From NCBI GenBank assembly GCA_036346205.1, contig JARFJB010002135.1, forward strand, positions 372,001 through 436,000: a stretch of 64,000 bases of DNA, given 5' to 3'. The notes below the pieces were generated by a model. That model made no database searches and had not been told where the DNA came from. It was given only the letters and a program-made list of their open reading frames with translations. Within the stretch, counting starts at the first letter, position 1. Each line of letters starts with the position of its first letter. This DNA comes from Vesta saturnalis (Eukaryota; Arthropoda; Insecta; Coleoptera; Lampyridae). Both the position numbers and the translations under genes were made by a program. This document shows positions 41,916-53,550 of the stretch, piece by piece.

Positions 41916-41970
<55 letters not shown>
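41916..41970. repeat. (TA)n microsatellite, about 55 bp
   Basis: Left flank of the DD41D element at 41971. The partner tract is 44495-44594. Confidence 0.95.
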
Positions 41971-41972
<2 letters not shown>

Positions 41973-42755
41973 CCAAACTCGATGACCAAAACGAAAACAG
42001 CTGATTCCTCTGGCCAAAAGGAACAAAAAATTGTTAATACAGGGTATGTCTATTGTTGATGGTTTCCAAGATGTTAATTTATTTTTAATTTTTTCTATTT
42101 CGTGGACTTATTTTTTAAATCACGCTGTATCTTCCACACTAGAAGAGTTACAAGAAAACACATTAGGAGAAATTTGTAGAAGATGAAATTGCCTTAAAGA
42201 ATATTGAATTCATTCGAGACAAACTCATCATTCAACATTTTTAATGAAATAATGAATTCAGAAATGATTTTTTTTCAAATCCCAAGACAAATTTCCAAGA
42301 GGAATATTTTTCCAATAGAGATGGATTTGATACATGGCCGATAAAAGAAAAACTTCCTTTTTTCATAAGCTTCACAACGATATGAAAAAAACTTATGGTT
42401 GACGTACTAATTACTGAATTGTTACAGGAATACGTCTCAGGAAAAACTTGTACAGCATAAAATTACCTTAAAAAATATGGTAGAGTAGATGAGAATTGAC
42501 GATTTGTCCCTCACTTTTCAATCAATCTGTACATTTACGGCAACAAATACGTCTCCTTTACTGATATCTTTTCATCACCGTAGCAACGACTTGACATTAG
42601 TAAGTTAGTTGTCAAAATTTGTTTGCTATTACAGTTTTGCTGATTTCAATACGAGTTCTTTCTGTTGTAGTGATATTTTAATTTAGTTTTTGAGTCGTTC
42701 TTGTTCTTGTCATTATTATTGTTCTTGTTCGTGTTCGTGTTTTTCTTCCTGAGTC

Positions 42756-43617
42756 ATGTTTTCAAATGAAGAATATGCCGATATTCATTATTATTATGGT
42801 GTTGCCCAAGGGAATTCGAGTGAGGCTGCTAGACTGTATGCAGCTGCTTTCCCAAGAAGAATTCATCCAGAAAGGAGAGTTTTCTCTAGAGTACACACTG
42901 CTCTAAGAGAGAGAGGATCTTTTAAGATCCTAAGAGATCAAGAGGAATTTCATAATGTTGGGAGGATTGACGACGTAATCCAGCATTTCGAAGCAAATCC
43001 TGAGACTAGCTTGCGGCGGTCATCCAATGTATTGCAGATGCCACGAGAAACAATACGGAGAGCTCTTAAGGCTGACGGAAGACGTGCGTATCACGTGACG
43101 GAAGTTCAAGAACTTTTAGATGGAGATCTAGGTTGGCGGATTGAGTTTTGTCAATGGTATCTCAATTCAGTTAGGAATGATCGAGATTTCCAAAAAGCAA
43201 TCTTGTGGACGGATGAGGCCACCTTTACAAGGGCAGGCATCTTCAATATCCATAACACGCACGTCTGGGCACATGAGAACCCACATACTATGAGACCAAA
43301 TAGCTTTCAACACCAGTTCAAAGTTAATGTTTGAGTGGTTTACTCAACAATCAACTTATTGGTCCATATATTCTGCCAGATAGAGCCAATCCAGTGAATT
43401 TTTTGAATCTCCTTCAAGAAAACCTCCCTGAATTGATGGAGGAGGTTTCATTGGCAACAAGAACAGATATGTAGGTTCAACTTGATGGTTGTCCTGCCCA
43501 CTACGGAAGAGGTGTGAGAGATTGGCTATACGAACATTATCCCCAACGTTGGATTGGAAGAGGTGGTACAGTGGCGTGGCCTCCAAGATCTCCAGATCTC
43601 ACTCCTCTTTCTGGATG
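42756..43617 (+). pseudogene. DD41D transposase with 3' end replaced by inverted copy of its own 5' end
   Basis: The ATG at 42756 starts MFSNEEYADIHYYYGVAQG, the N-terminal HTH region, open to 43334. Within that stretch are LRRSSNVLQMPRETIRRALK (second HTH) and ILWTDEATFTRAGIFNIHN (first Asp). A frameshift at 43331 leads into GLLNNQLIGPYILPD, then VQLDGCPAHYG (second Asp, with a stop just before it), then WPPRSPDLTPL. The coding sequence breaks exactly where the third catalytic Asp should follow and continues as the reverse complement of codons 1-40. The catalytic triad is therefore incomplete, and the element cannot be autonomous. Confidence 0.9.
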
Positions 43618-43725
43618 AATTCTTCTTGGGAAAGCAGCTGCATACAGTCTAGCAGCCTCACTCGCATTCCCTTGAGCAACACCATAATAATAATGAATAT
43701 CGGCATATTCTTCATTTGAAAACAT
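43606..43725 (-). pseudogene. Antisense copy of transposase codons 1-40 inside right TIR
   Basis: The minus-strand frame starts MFSNEEYADIHYYYGVAQGN and runs to RRIHPER. It differs from the gene copy at one residue (Ala for Ser after GN). It then reads into the antisense of the catalytic region. This is the captured 5' end, not a separate gene. Confidence 0.88.
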
Positions 43726-44493
43726 GACTCAGGAAGGAAAACACGAACACGAACAAGAACAATAATAATAACAAGAACAAGAACGACTCAAAAACTAAAT
43801 TACAATATCACTACAACAGAAAGAACTCGTATTGAAATCAGCAAAACTGTAATAGCAAACAAATTTTGACAACTAACTTACTAATGTCAAGTCGTTGCTA
43901 CGGTGATGAAAAGATATCAGTAAAGGAGACGTATTTGTTGCCGTAAATGTACAGATTGATTGAAAAGTGAGGGACAAATCGTCAATTCTCATCTACTCTA
44001 CCATATTTTTGAAGGTAATTTTATGCTCTAAAAGTTTTTCCTGAGGTGTATTCCTGTAACAATTCAGTAATTAGTACGTCAACCATAAGTTTTTTCATAT
44101 CGTTGTGAAGCTTATGAACAAAGGAAGTTTTTCCTTTATCGGCCATGTATCAAATCCATATCTATTGGAAAACTATTCCTCTTGGAAATTTGTCTTGGGA
44201 TTTGAAAAAAAATCATTTCTGAATTCATTATTTCATTAAAAATGTTGAATGATGAGTTTGTCTCGAATGAATTCAATATTCTTTAAGGCAAATTCATCTT
44301 CTACAAATTTCTTCTAATGTGTTTTCTTGTAACTCTTCTAGTTTGGAAGATACAGCGTGATTTAAAAAATAAGTCCACGAAATAGAAAAAATTAAAAAAA
44401 GTTAACATCTTGGAAACCATCAACAATAGACACACCCTGTATTAACAATTTTTTGTTCCTTTTGGCCACAGGAATCAGCTGTTTTCGTTTTGG

Positions 44494-44607
<114 letters not shown>

Positions 44608-44845
44608 ATACTCACACAAAATTATTATTTACATATTTCTTATAAACACAGAAACAAAACTCAAACAATAAAACAGTTCTTAGTTTACGTGCTTTTGAAC
44701 AAAAATTCATGGGACTAAGTCGGCGTTGAAAGGAATGTTTCAATTATTTAATCTTCAAGTTCCAACACGACGCTGCATTATTTTTTTAAATTTTAATACA
44801 TTTTAATCCTTCAACTTACACCTTATACTTAAAATTCAAAACAAC

Positions 44846-45010
44846 GAAAGTCCTATGATTGTACGAAATTCTATCACGACATGACAATAACTTTCAGGTA
44901 TTATCGCTAAGTTTAAATATACTTTATTCATTAACTATCCGTATCCGTCGTGTGCTGCTGCGATCTCTGAAGAAAGGAAATTCAAGGAAACTCGTGATGG
45001 TAATATTCAA
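44846..45010 (+). repeat. Repeat segment A, copy 1
   Basis: Shares GTCCTATGATTGTACGAAAT and CTGCTGCGATCTC-type sequence with 53243-53395 in the same orientation. Both copies lead into (TA)n tracts. Confidence 0.85.
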
Positions 45011-45021
45011 ATATATCTATA

Positions 45022-45028
<7 letters not shown>

Positions 45029-45082
<54 letters not shown>
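45029..45082. repeat. (TA)n microsatellite
   Basis: TA tract following repeat segment A. Confidence 0.93.
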
Positions 45083-45085
<3 letters not shown>

Positions 45086-45274
45086 GAATGCCTATTTTCC
45101 TTGGTTACGCCATAACTTGAGAAAGACTACAGATTTCATTGATTTTTTTTAAGTTTTGTAATACTTTGTAGATGGTTCTTACGGAAAGAAAAATTAAGAA
45201 AATTGCGTAGAAAATTGAAAAATTTAAGAAAAAACGACTATTTAAACTTAGCGCGTTTGACAGTTCGCGCGCCG

Positions 45275-45519
45275 CAAATGTCATTTAACAGCTGCATCGG
45301 TCGGGATTTATCGATCGAGGGTGTTCTCTGTGAAGTGTAGGTATCCACTAAGAAAGAGTTTTTCGAAATTCCGCCTCTAAGAGGGTGAAATGGGAAGTTG
45401 AATTTTTTGTGAAACTTTTTATTCTATGGGTCGATTGACTCGAAAATTGGTAAACATACTCTTCAATTAAAATTGAGACACGTGTATCACACAATTTTAA
45501 TATCGCCCCCCACCTAGAT

Positions 45520-45522
<3 letters not shown>
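45275..45522 (+). repeat. Repeat segment B, copy 1 (TA-anchored)
   Basis: About 245 bp shared in inverted orientation with 53548-53795, including ATCGATCGAGGGTGTTC and ATTGAGACACGTGTAT. In both copies the same end abuts a (TA)n tract. Confidence 0.85.

Positions 45523-45592
<70 letters not shown>
45523..45592. repeat. (TA)n microsatellite, 70 bp
   Basis: TA tract at the anchored end of repeat segment B. Confidence 0.95.
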
Positions 45593-45595
<3 letters not shown>

Positions 45596-45839
45596 TTTTC
45601 GCTGTAGCTTTGTTGGTAAGCAATTAGGGAATCTCACTTGCAAACTGTATGGTTCAATATTTGTGAAAGTCAGCGGTACTTTAAAGTTTCTAGATAGGTA
45701 TTCAACATTAAAGTTGAAATACGCCAGGGGTGTTATTTTCACTTTCCCTTATCACTAATGAGCATGTTACAATAATAAACAATAAGCGCCGTTGTCAGAG
45801 TAATGATTTCAAAGGTAACGAGATATTATTGCATGTTAA

Positions 45840-46083
45840 CTGTCAGTTTTACAAATTAGTAGCATTACTTACATTCAAAAATTTTGTTCTATTTGCATCA
45901 TACAGTGGTGTGAAAAAGTCCTGCATCACCTCTTAAAATTAATGAAAAATGAACTTTAAAGCACTTCATGCGAATGTACTTCAACTATATTCTCTATATC
46001 AGCTCTATCTTAATTAAGGACTGTCAGTTTTACAAATTAGTAGCATTACTTACATTCAAAAATTTTGTTCTATTTGCATCATA
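45840..46083 (+). repeat. Direct repeat of 63 bp, copies 181 bp apart
   Basis: CTGTCAGTTTTACAAATTAG starts at 45840 and again at 46021 and is identical for about 62 bp. The first copy runs into TACAGTGGTGTGAAAAAGT, which resembles a Tc1-type end. Confidence 0.88.
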
Positions 46084-46216
46084 TGTAAATGAGTAACAAA
46101 TAAATTACATTTATATTATGATTAATATGTAATTATAAAGTAATTTCATATGTACCAGTAAGCTACATTACAATAAATTACGCAGTTAGAGGTAGATCAC
46201 TCGTCAAGTAACTGAG

Positions 46217-46573
46217 TTGCAGGAAAGATCTTTCTTATTGATTACGAGTGTTTATCCTAAAAAGCAAATGCCCGGTGAAGTTTTAAACTCCCGATCTCAA
46301 ATGTTTGTTAGAAAATTATTAAAATATTGTGAACAAGAGAAAGAAAACGGCGGTGTCTTGATTTCCGTGCTGTCTGTAGAACAGGTAATGAGTGATGCTT
46401 TGAGTGTTTCGTTAGGAACAGTACGAAATATAATGAAGCGTTGCGTAGTAAATAATATTGTAATAAACTTAGCAGAAGACGATGAAAATGACAGCGAGAA
46501 CGACGACATTGATAGTGAAAACAACGAAGAATGTGGTAATGAGGAGATCAATGATAGATATTTTCATATGTAA
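46217..46573 (+). pseudogene. N-terminal HTH fragment of a transposase-like protein
   Basis: An open frame of 118 codons. The core RSQMFVRKLLKYCEQEKENG with VEQVMSDALSVSLGTVRNIM has the pattern of the N-terminal DNA-binding segment (cysteine-x-x-E-K-x-x-G-G, then a helix-turn-helix ending in T-V-R-x-I) of insect mariner-like/DDE_3 transposase proteins. It is followed by an acidic tail (DDENDSENDDIDSENNEE) that the family also tends to have. No catalytic domain follows, so it is a truncated fragment. Host function cannot be excluded. Confidence 0.55.
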
Positions 46574-46868
46574 TGTCCAACTGTCCTAAATGCACCTAAC
46601 TAATTTATAATGTATCCCTTGTTTGTATGTATCGATTATAACAAATAAATGGTTTAGAACCCCTGACTTTTTACTTTAAAGTTTGTGTTAACAAAAACAG
46701 AGCTCATTATTCCATTGTCTGCAAACAATACGTAATGGTGTTGTTTACCTGATTATTGCTCGAGGCGATTAGACATGCCCAATAATTTAGGTAGGTATGA
46801 TATATATGTTAGAAAAGGACAACACTGTAAGAGTATGTCATTTCTGAAATCAAGCGCTAATCGCTCAG

Positions 46869-46986
<118 letters not shown>

Positions 46987-47335
46987 TGTCATTCCAAATT
47001 TAATTCCCTTTTTTACACAGCACATCCTAATATCTACCATGTCAAATTGACACACATTAAAATCTTCAGCTCAGCAACTAAAAAAAAGGTGTACAGGAAA
47101 AAACAAATTTCACAGAAAGATTTTATTGACAGCAAAATAGAATTGTTAAATAGAAATATAATTACAAATCTTGAATTTGTAAAATGCGTATTGCACAGGT
47201 TCAAACCATAAATTGTCTAAAATGTCATGTAGCTACATATGTTTTTTAATCATAATATGTACATACATTATACATTAAATACGTTTATTTTATGCTTAAT
47301 GTTTTATTTAGTTTTATTTAATCCTATAAACACCT

Positions 47336-47446
47336 GGGAGCCAACTAGTACAAACTGTGGGAGCCAACTAGTACAAACTGTGGGAGCCAGCTTACCCACC
47401 ATCCCTTCGTAAAAACTGACCGCGGGAGCCAACTGGTGTGCACCGA
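47336..47446. repeat. Short tandem repeat, 23-bp unit
   Basis: GGGAGCCAACTAGTACAAAC occurs at 47336 and 47359 (exact 23-bp period). Partial copies start at 47382 and 47424. Confidence 0.85.
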
Positions 47447-47580
47447 AAAAATTCCTTTCAACGTTGACTCAGTCCCATGAAATTTTTGTTAAAAAAGCAC
47501 GTAAACTAAGAACTGTTTTATTGTTTGAGGTTTGTTTCCCCGGTGTTTATAAGAAATATGTAAATAATTATTTTGTAGAT

Positions 47581-49552
47581 TTTGTATACTTTAATGTGAA
47601 ATTATGTAGAGATATTGATTTGCAGTTTAAACTTGTTTACCGTTTTTTTCTTTTTTTGCTTTTCAAGTTAAATTTAATTGCTAGTTGTGTAGAATAATCT
47701 TAGGTAATTTGATTTATTTGTTTTATGATCTTTATAGTTTCTTTGTTTTTATGTTTAAACGTAAGAACGAGTTTGATTGCGTTTTGTTGGGGAACTTTAT
47801 ACTTTCAAGTTTGATTATTTTTGGCGAATGCCCTTGGCATTTCCCTTGTATTATGCGCTTAGTGCCTTAAGCAGTAATATTTGTATATTTTATTCACACA
47901 TTTTTATTTTAATAGGTTATTTTAAGAATTTTTCCGTTTGTTTGCGAGTTCGAAATTAAAAACGTCCAATTTTGTGATTTTTTTTTGAATAATAAGAATA
48001 ATAAGAGCTTCCTAAATCATTTAAATGTAGTTTTATAGAGATTTGAAACTAAATTAAGGTTAAACTTCAAAGCTTTCTTAACGATTAGTTGAGATTTTTT
48101 AGTGAAGTTCAAGTTTATTTCTTGAAGTTTCTATATTTAAGCAAAGGTTTCCAGAGTAATTTTTGATCAACATAGTTTTATGTTTTATGCCTTTTTTGGA
48201 TTTTAACGTACATTTCTAAGTTTAAGTAATCAAGTTCCAAGATTTTAATGATAACATTTTAAGATGGAAAGAGCATTTAACAATAACATTTTAACAGAGG
48301 TAGTTTACAGCCAAAAATTAAGGTGAGTGTTGCGAAAGCTCGATCACTGAATGTGAGGAGTTTTTGGATATTGTGTAAGTTTGTCGAATTTTGAGTGAAC
48401 CAGACCTGACTTATGCGGACGTTGAGATCTAGTTCATGACATGATTAATTTAAACATTGAAAGGCAGGTGGTGTCTTTGTGACATTTTATTACTGATTGT
48501 GACTTTGTTGGGTTGAAACGAGTGCCCTCTTTGTAGATTGAATGAGAACCGCAGACCTACCACTGAACTATGTCGGTAACATGCAGTTTACAGCTTCCTT
48601 TCTGCCCTACATTAAAATCTTTTTCCAACATATCTTCTCCCATTTTTTGGGACAATTTCACCTTGACAGTTTTTTTGCCATTGAATAGTTTTTCATACCT
48701 TTCTGCACTTTCAGTTGTAAAAAGACTATTGTAGCATTTTCATCATTTGGTGCCTGGTGCCTGGAGCGATATCTTTTGTTGTCACTGAGGCTTTTTGTGG
48801 AGCTTCTTCTACATTTTGTGCAGGAAAATTCAAACTTAGAAACCTGTTCTCTTCAATTTGAACAATTAGGTTTTCATTTATTTGTATGTAGTTTCCACAA
48901 CCTTGTGGCTATTTAAATCTTGCTGCTTTTGTTTAGTGACTACTTTTAATACACTCAATTGTTATATAGGTTATGGAGTGTAATATATAACATTGGTGAA
49001 AATACTCACCTGCTGTCTCGATTGTCCTCCACATTTACTAATGTGGCATTTTCTATAATTTCCACCATATTATTAATGTAATTACTAAATGGAAAACACA
49101 CTTTTTACTATAGAATGATAACAAAACAATAAAACCTAACCTTTTGTAAAACAAATAATAATGGGCACAGTGTACATAGATACGAGTGATGCGTCACATC
49201 CCCTAATAAATTGGGCAAATTGGTGCTATTTAAAAGTTCAATCGATTTACTCAAGTATTACATTTTTTTAATTATTATAAACCGACCGCAAACATGCCTT
49301 ATTTGCTTTAAAGCGGCCGTGAAAACGCCCGAGCTGAATGATGCGGTGGTTCACACCACATTCAAGCCATATGCGTTTAGCCGGCCAAGGTCTTATCTTA
49401 TTAGGCAGCCCACAGTGGAACCTCGAGTGGGTGTGTGTTAATCTCAGGACTCAGTTATGCGATTCTATGAACGCATCTTGGTGAAGTATATTTCAGTTTT
49501 ATCAGGTTTAATAACATTAATATTATTGTGATGGCTAATTTTACGACCGAGT
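47581..49552. other. Intronic interval without a recognised gene
   Basis: T-rich. Minus-strand translation of 48600-48920 has a few conserved-looking words but no family I recognise. The open frame at 49211-49441 is not recognised either. Confidence 0.4.
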
Positions 49553-49786
49553 GTGACTGTATTTGAAAAACTTTTACGATCGTCGTTCAGTTCCCTATCG
49601 TACTCACAAAAATTACAAATAATACGTGATGGATTACCACGGTCTATTTTAAATATAAATATAAAACTGAAATCGCGTGTTCAACATTTTAGTGACAATG
49701 TATATAAAAGTGAACACTGGCTTTGTGGCTGTAAGGCACTGAATAAACTTTTTTGCTGGGCTTGCCTATTATTCTTGGACGGAAAA

Positions 49787-49790
<4 letters not shown>

Positions 49791-49834
<44 letters not shown>
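49791..49834. repeat. (TA)n microsatellite inside hAT coding sequence
   Basis: TA tract immediately following the CLLFLDGKN codons of the hAT zinc-finger block and abutting the DD41D element. Confidence 0.95.
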
Positions 49835-49836
<2 letters not shown>

Positions 49837-49968
49837 CGTGTTCAGCGAGGAATGGGACAGTGCAATATCTCGAGAGCGGATGAAGATTTTTAAATTATGA
49901 AAATATTTTTGTAAATATCTTCCAACGGCGCACATTTGTTGGCACAAAGATTTGAACCAACGCCCATC

Positions 49969-49985
49969 GCCGCCAGGTGGCGCTA
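49969..49985 (+). promoter_or_regulatory. CTCF-like motif in left TIR
   Basis: GCCGCCAGGTGGCGCTA contains the AGGTGGCGC core of the insect CTCF consensus. Binding is not shown by sequence alone. Confidence 0.35.
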
Positions 49986-50432
49986 TCTCACTTCAATTTT
50001 TTAAATGCAATGCCCTATTTTTATTTCATTTTTGGATTCTATGACATATTTGTGATGACTTTTATTAAGACTCCTACCAACCTATCTTTTGTAGTTTCTG
50101 AGAAAAAATAATCCTTGGAATTTTAGCACAAAAACGTAATTTCAGGAAGTGCTCATAACATTTGAGTGATACAGACAAAATAGCAAATTTTATACCAAAT
50201 GAAAGATAAAAGATTGTTCTTCCACAAAAATAATGCAGATAACGCCGAAATAATGCGATACGCTGTACACTAAATTGTAAGGGGGGCCAACCTATCACAG
50301 TCGTTGATTAAAAATCATGTGAAACATTTATCATGCCATGAAAACAAACGCGTAATGAAGTGTCTGTCAAGTATCTGTCAGTTTACAGTTTCAGTTTTGA
50401 AAATCGTCTGTGCATCTTCAAATTCCATAATT

Positions 50433-51499
50433 ATGTTTACGTTTTCTAACGAAGAATATTTTGATATGGTAATAATTTATGGTGAATGTAGAAAAAATGC
50501 AAGGGCTGCACAAGTATTGTATGCTGCCAGATTTCCCGATCGACGCCATCCCGGAAAAAATACATTTGTTCGTGTAGCAAATATTTTGAGGGGAACCGGT
50601 CATTTTCCTCACCGTAAGTGCGAGAATCGCACAAAGACAGCAACATATGAAGCACACACCGTCGGTGTATTAGCATGTGTAGCTTATAATCCTCATGTGT
50701 CTGTGAGATCTATTTCTGAAGAGTGTGCCGTATCAGTTGGTTCTGTCCATAAAATATTAAAATCTAATAAATACAAACCATTTAAAATTCATTTGGTACA
50801 TGGACTGCATGCAGGAGATCAAGAACGCAGATTAATTTTATCACCGGAGTTTTATGGAACATTATGGGCAAGGCCCTAATTTTCTAGGTCGTATCGTGTG
50901 GTCTGATGAAAGTAATTTTTCAAACAATGGAATCGTTAATCGCCACAATTCCATTACTGGTCGTCAGAAAATCCTCATTGGGTAGACAACCAATTTCCAA
51001 GTGAGATGGAACATAAATGTATGGTGCGGAATGATAGATGACAAATTGATTGGCCCATATTTTTTAATGGTACCTTAACAGGCCAACGCTCTTTGGATTT
51101 TCTTGAAAATCAACTGACTCCTTTGCTTGAAGATGTAAATGTAAATCTGTGGCAAGTGATGTACTTTCAACAGGATGGCGCACCCTCGCACAATAGCGCA
51201 ATAGTGAGAAATTATCTAAATAGAGTGTTTCCGCAACGATGGATAGGTACAAATGGTCCCATTATGTGGCCAGCTCGTTCTCCTGACCCTAGTCCCTTAG
51301 ACTACTTTCTTTGGGGACATTTAAAGAGTGTAGTGTATGAAACACCTTCTAGAGATGTAGAGGAGTTACAAACAAAATTAGAATTGCTTGTGCAAACATA
51401 CCACGAGAAACTTTAAGAGCGGCAACTAGTGTTACATTAATTAGGCGTTATCAAACGTGTGTAGAAAATGATGGAGAAACATTTGAACATTTAATTTAA
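50433..51499 (+). pseudogene. DD41D transposase, two frames
   Basis: The ATG at 50433 starts MFTFSNEEYFDMVIIYGECR. The first frame contains the N-terminal HTH and VSVRSISEECAVSVGSVHKI (second HTH), ending at 50879 by frameshift. The next block has GRIVWSDESNFSNNGIVNRH (first Asp) with further shifts and a TAG near 50981, then INVWCGMIDDKLIGPYF. The last frame (51093-51416) has MYFQQDGAPSHNS (second Asp) and WPARSPDPSPLDYFLWG (third Asp), 41 residues between them. After another shift the C-terminus reads NDGETFEHLI, stop at 51499. Three or four lesions. Confidence 0.87.
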
Positions 51500-51660
51500 T
51501 TTGGATGCTTTCAATTAATAAAATTCCAAAAATTATTTTTTTTCTCAGAAACTACAAAAGATAGGTTGGTAGGAGTCTTAATAAAAGTCATCACAAATAT
51601 GTCATAGAATACAAAAATGAAATAAAAAATAGGGCATTGCATTTAAAAAATTGAAGTGAG

Positions 51661-51678
51661 ATAGCGCCACCTGGCGGT
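51661..51678 (-). promoter_or_regulatory. CTCF-like motif in right TIR, opposite orientation
   Basis: ATAGCGCCACCTGGCGG is the inverted counterpart of the left-arm motif. The two face each other across the transposase gene. Confidence 0.35.
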
Positions 51679-51813
51679 GATGGGCGTTGATTCAAATCTT
51701 TGTGTCAACAAATGTGCGCCCTTGGAAGATATTTACAAAAATATTTTCATAATTTAAAAATCTTCATCCGCTCTAGAGATATTGCACTGTCCCATTCCTC
51801 GCTGAACACGCTG

Positions 51814-51868
<55 letters not shown>
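51814..51868. repeat. (TA)n microsatellite with CATA interruptions
   Basis: Right flank of the DD41D element. hAT coding sequence resumes directly after it. Confidence 0.95.
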
Positions 51869-51872
<4 letters not shown>

Positions 51873-53242
51873 CAGAAAAGAGATATAATAGTAGTTCAGC
51901 GAATCATATTTCGTGCGAAAAGGCGTTGCTATTATTTGGTAAAAATCAAAGAATTGAATTCGCTTTAAGTACTCAATACAGATTACATGTTGAAAAACAT
52001 AATGAAATGGTAAAACAAAATAGGCAAATTTTGGGACATCTTATAAGAGTGACCTGTCTGCTTTCAGAGGTCATGATCAAAACATAAAGTAAATTTCGTA
52101 GAATTTATAACTGAAATGGCAAGAAATGATAATGTACGTAAAACGCATTTAAAGAATTATACTGTTTTTCGCGGTCTTTCTCCTGATATACAAAATGATC
52201 CTGACATACAAAATGATTTAATACATTCAGTGGGTGAAGTAATGATCAGGAAAATCAAAGCAGAACCCTCGAAAACTTATTTTGTAGCCGTAATTTTAGA
52301 CGAGGCGTCTGATATTGCAGTGAAATCGCAATTGTCAGCAACTTTCCCGTATGTGACTGAAGATGGAAACATTGAAGAAAGGTTTCTGCATTTTACAGAT
52401 ATCAGCTTCAACAGAAAAGCAGATTCTCTTTTGAAACACATTTTGCAAGTTTTGAAGGACTTTGGTTGTGTAGACAAACTAGTGGCGCAAACTTATGACG
52501 ACGCGGCTATAATGGCAGAAGAACATAGCGGTCTGCAGGCTAGACTTCGAGAACATTGCAACGTTTATTCACTGTTATGCTCATAAACTTATCTTGGTTT
52601 TGTCAGTCAGCTAGTTTTATTAAACAAGTTAAAATTTTCTTCACTAATCTCGTAAGTTTTTCTGTTTTTTCGCCAAATCGTCCAAAAGAACACACGCACT
52701 GGATCCTCATGTGAAAAAGAGAATTCCTGCTGTTGCTTCTACAATATGAAACTTTCAAAGTCGGGTCGTGCAAATAATGAATGCATACAATGAAGATTTA
52801 GAAGCGCTGTTTCAGACAATTGTGGAAAATGAAAATGAGGAATGGGATTATTGTGCGACTTTGATTTTAAATTTTTCTTGGCAGTATTTTCTGCAATGTT
52901 CCCACATTCCGAGAGTCTGTTCAAAATTCTACAGACAAAAATATCAAGTAAAACAATACGCTTGGATTCAATTCCTGAAGAAGATAAGAAAAACACCTAC
53001 GCACGTTCGTTTTATGAAATTTTGGATGTTATTACTTTAAACATTAGTCAACGGTTTAGTGAAAGTTCTAAACTGAAATTCTTAAATCTTCTAGATTCCA
53101 CACAATTTACTTCATTTGTAAAACGTTTTCCTGTTTTCTTCTTCAGTAGAAACATATGGAACATTCTTTGACGCAAATCGTTTAAAAAGCGAACTTTCAG
53201 TGATTTATACTGATCCCGATAGGAACAAGAGCACTGTGTTTG

Positions 53243-53395
53243 AAGTCCTATGATTGTACGAAATTCTAGCACGACATAATAATAACTTTTAGGTATTATC
53301 ACTAAATTTAAATATACGTAGCCGTACCCGTCGTGCGTTGCTGCGATCTCAGAAGAAATGAAATTCAAGGGAACTCGTTATGGTCACATTCAATT
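53243..53395 (+). repeat. Repeat segment A, copy 2
   Basis: Same orientation as 44846-45010. It begins exactly where recognisable hAT coding sequence ends. Confidence 0.85.
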
Positions 53396-53482
53396 TTCAT
53401 CGTGTTATTCTTATTGAAACATTCATATTCGGATGAATGTGCAGTAATGCATAAAGGACCAACAGTCAGACACACATTCGTT

Positions 53483-53491
53483 TATATATAC

Positions 53492-53546
<55 letters not shown>
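53483..53546. repeat. (TA)n microsatellite
   Basis: Left border of repeat segment B copy 2. Confidence 0.95.

Positions 53547-53547
<1 letters not shown>

Positions 53548-53550
<3 letters not shown>

Larger units (their letters stand above)
49835..51813 (+). mobile_element. DD41D element with about 278-bp TIRs, flanked by (TA)n, inserted in a hAT gene
   Basis: The right end reads outward TA-CAGCGTGTTCAGCG and the left TA-AGCGTGTTCAGCG. Arms run 49835 to about 50112 and about 51536-51813. Each arm carries a CTCF-like GCCAGGTGGCGC (left, plus strand; right, inverted with one change outside the core). Transposase gene between. The two flanks are both hAT coding sequence, in the order expected of one gene. 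Confidence 0.9.
49553..53243 (+). pseudogene. hAT-family (ZMYM1-like) transposase gene split by a DD41D element
   Basis: Block 1 (49553-49786): SLSYSQKLQIIRDGLPRSIL, SEHWLCGCKALNKLFCW and CLLFLDG, a TTF-type zinc finger as in ZMYM1-like hAT proteins. It is interrupted by (TA)n, the element 49835-51813 and another (TA)n. Block 2 (51869-52590): SEKRYNSSSANHISCEKALL, RLHVEKHNEMVKQNRQILGH, VILDEASDIAVKSQLSATF (DUF4371-like, acidic residue), AQTYDDAAIMAEEHSGLQAR (second acidic block). Block 3 (52741-53243): QRFSESSKLKFLNLLDS and GTFFDANRLKSELSVIYTD. Several frameshifts are present. The C-terminal dimerisation domain is missing where repeat segment A begins at 53243. Confidence 0.8.

Noticed and set aside
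47336..47446. Possible short-repeat array with spacers
   Set aside because: Only two exact 23-bp units in direct tandem plus two decayed ones. No spacer structure.
47464..47959. Three overlapping hydrophobic small ORFs
   Set aside because: T-rich sequence gives Phe/Leu-rich frames by composition. No signal or family was recognised, and one overlaps a TIR arm.
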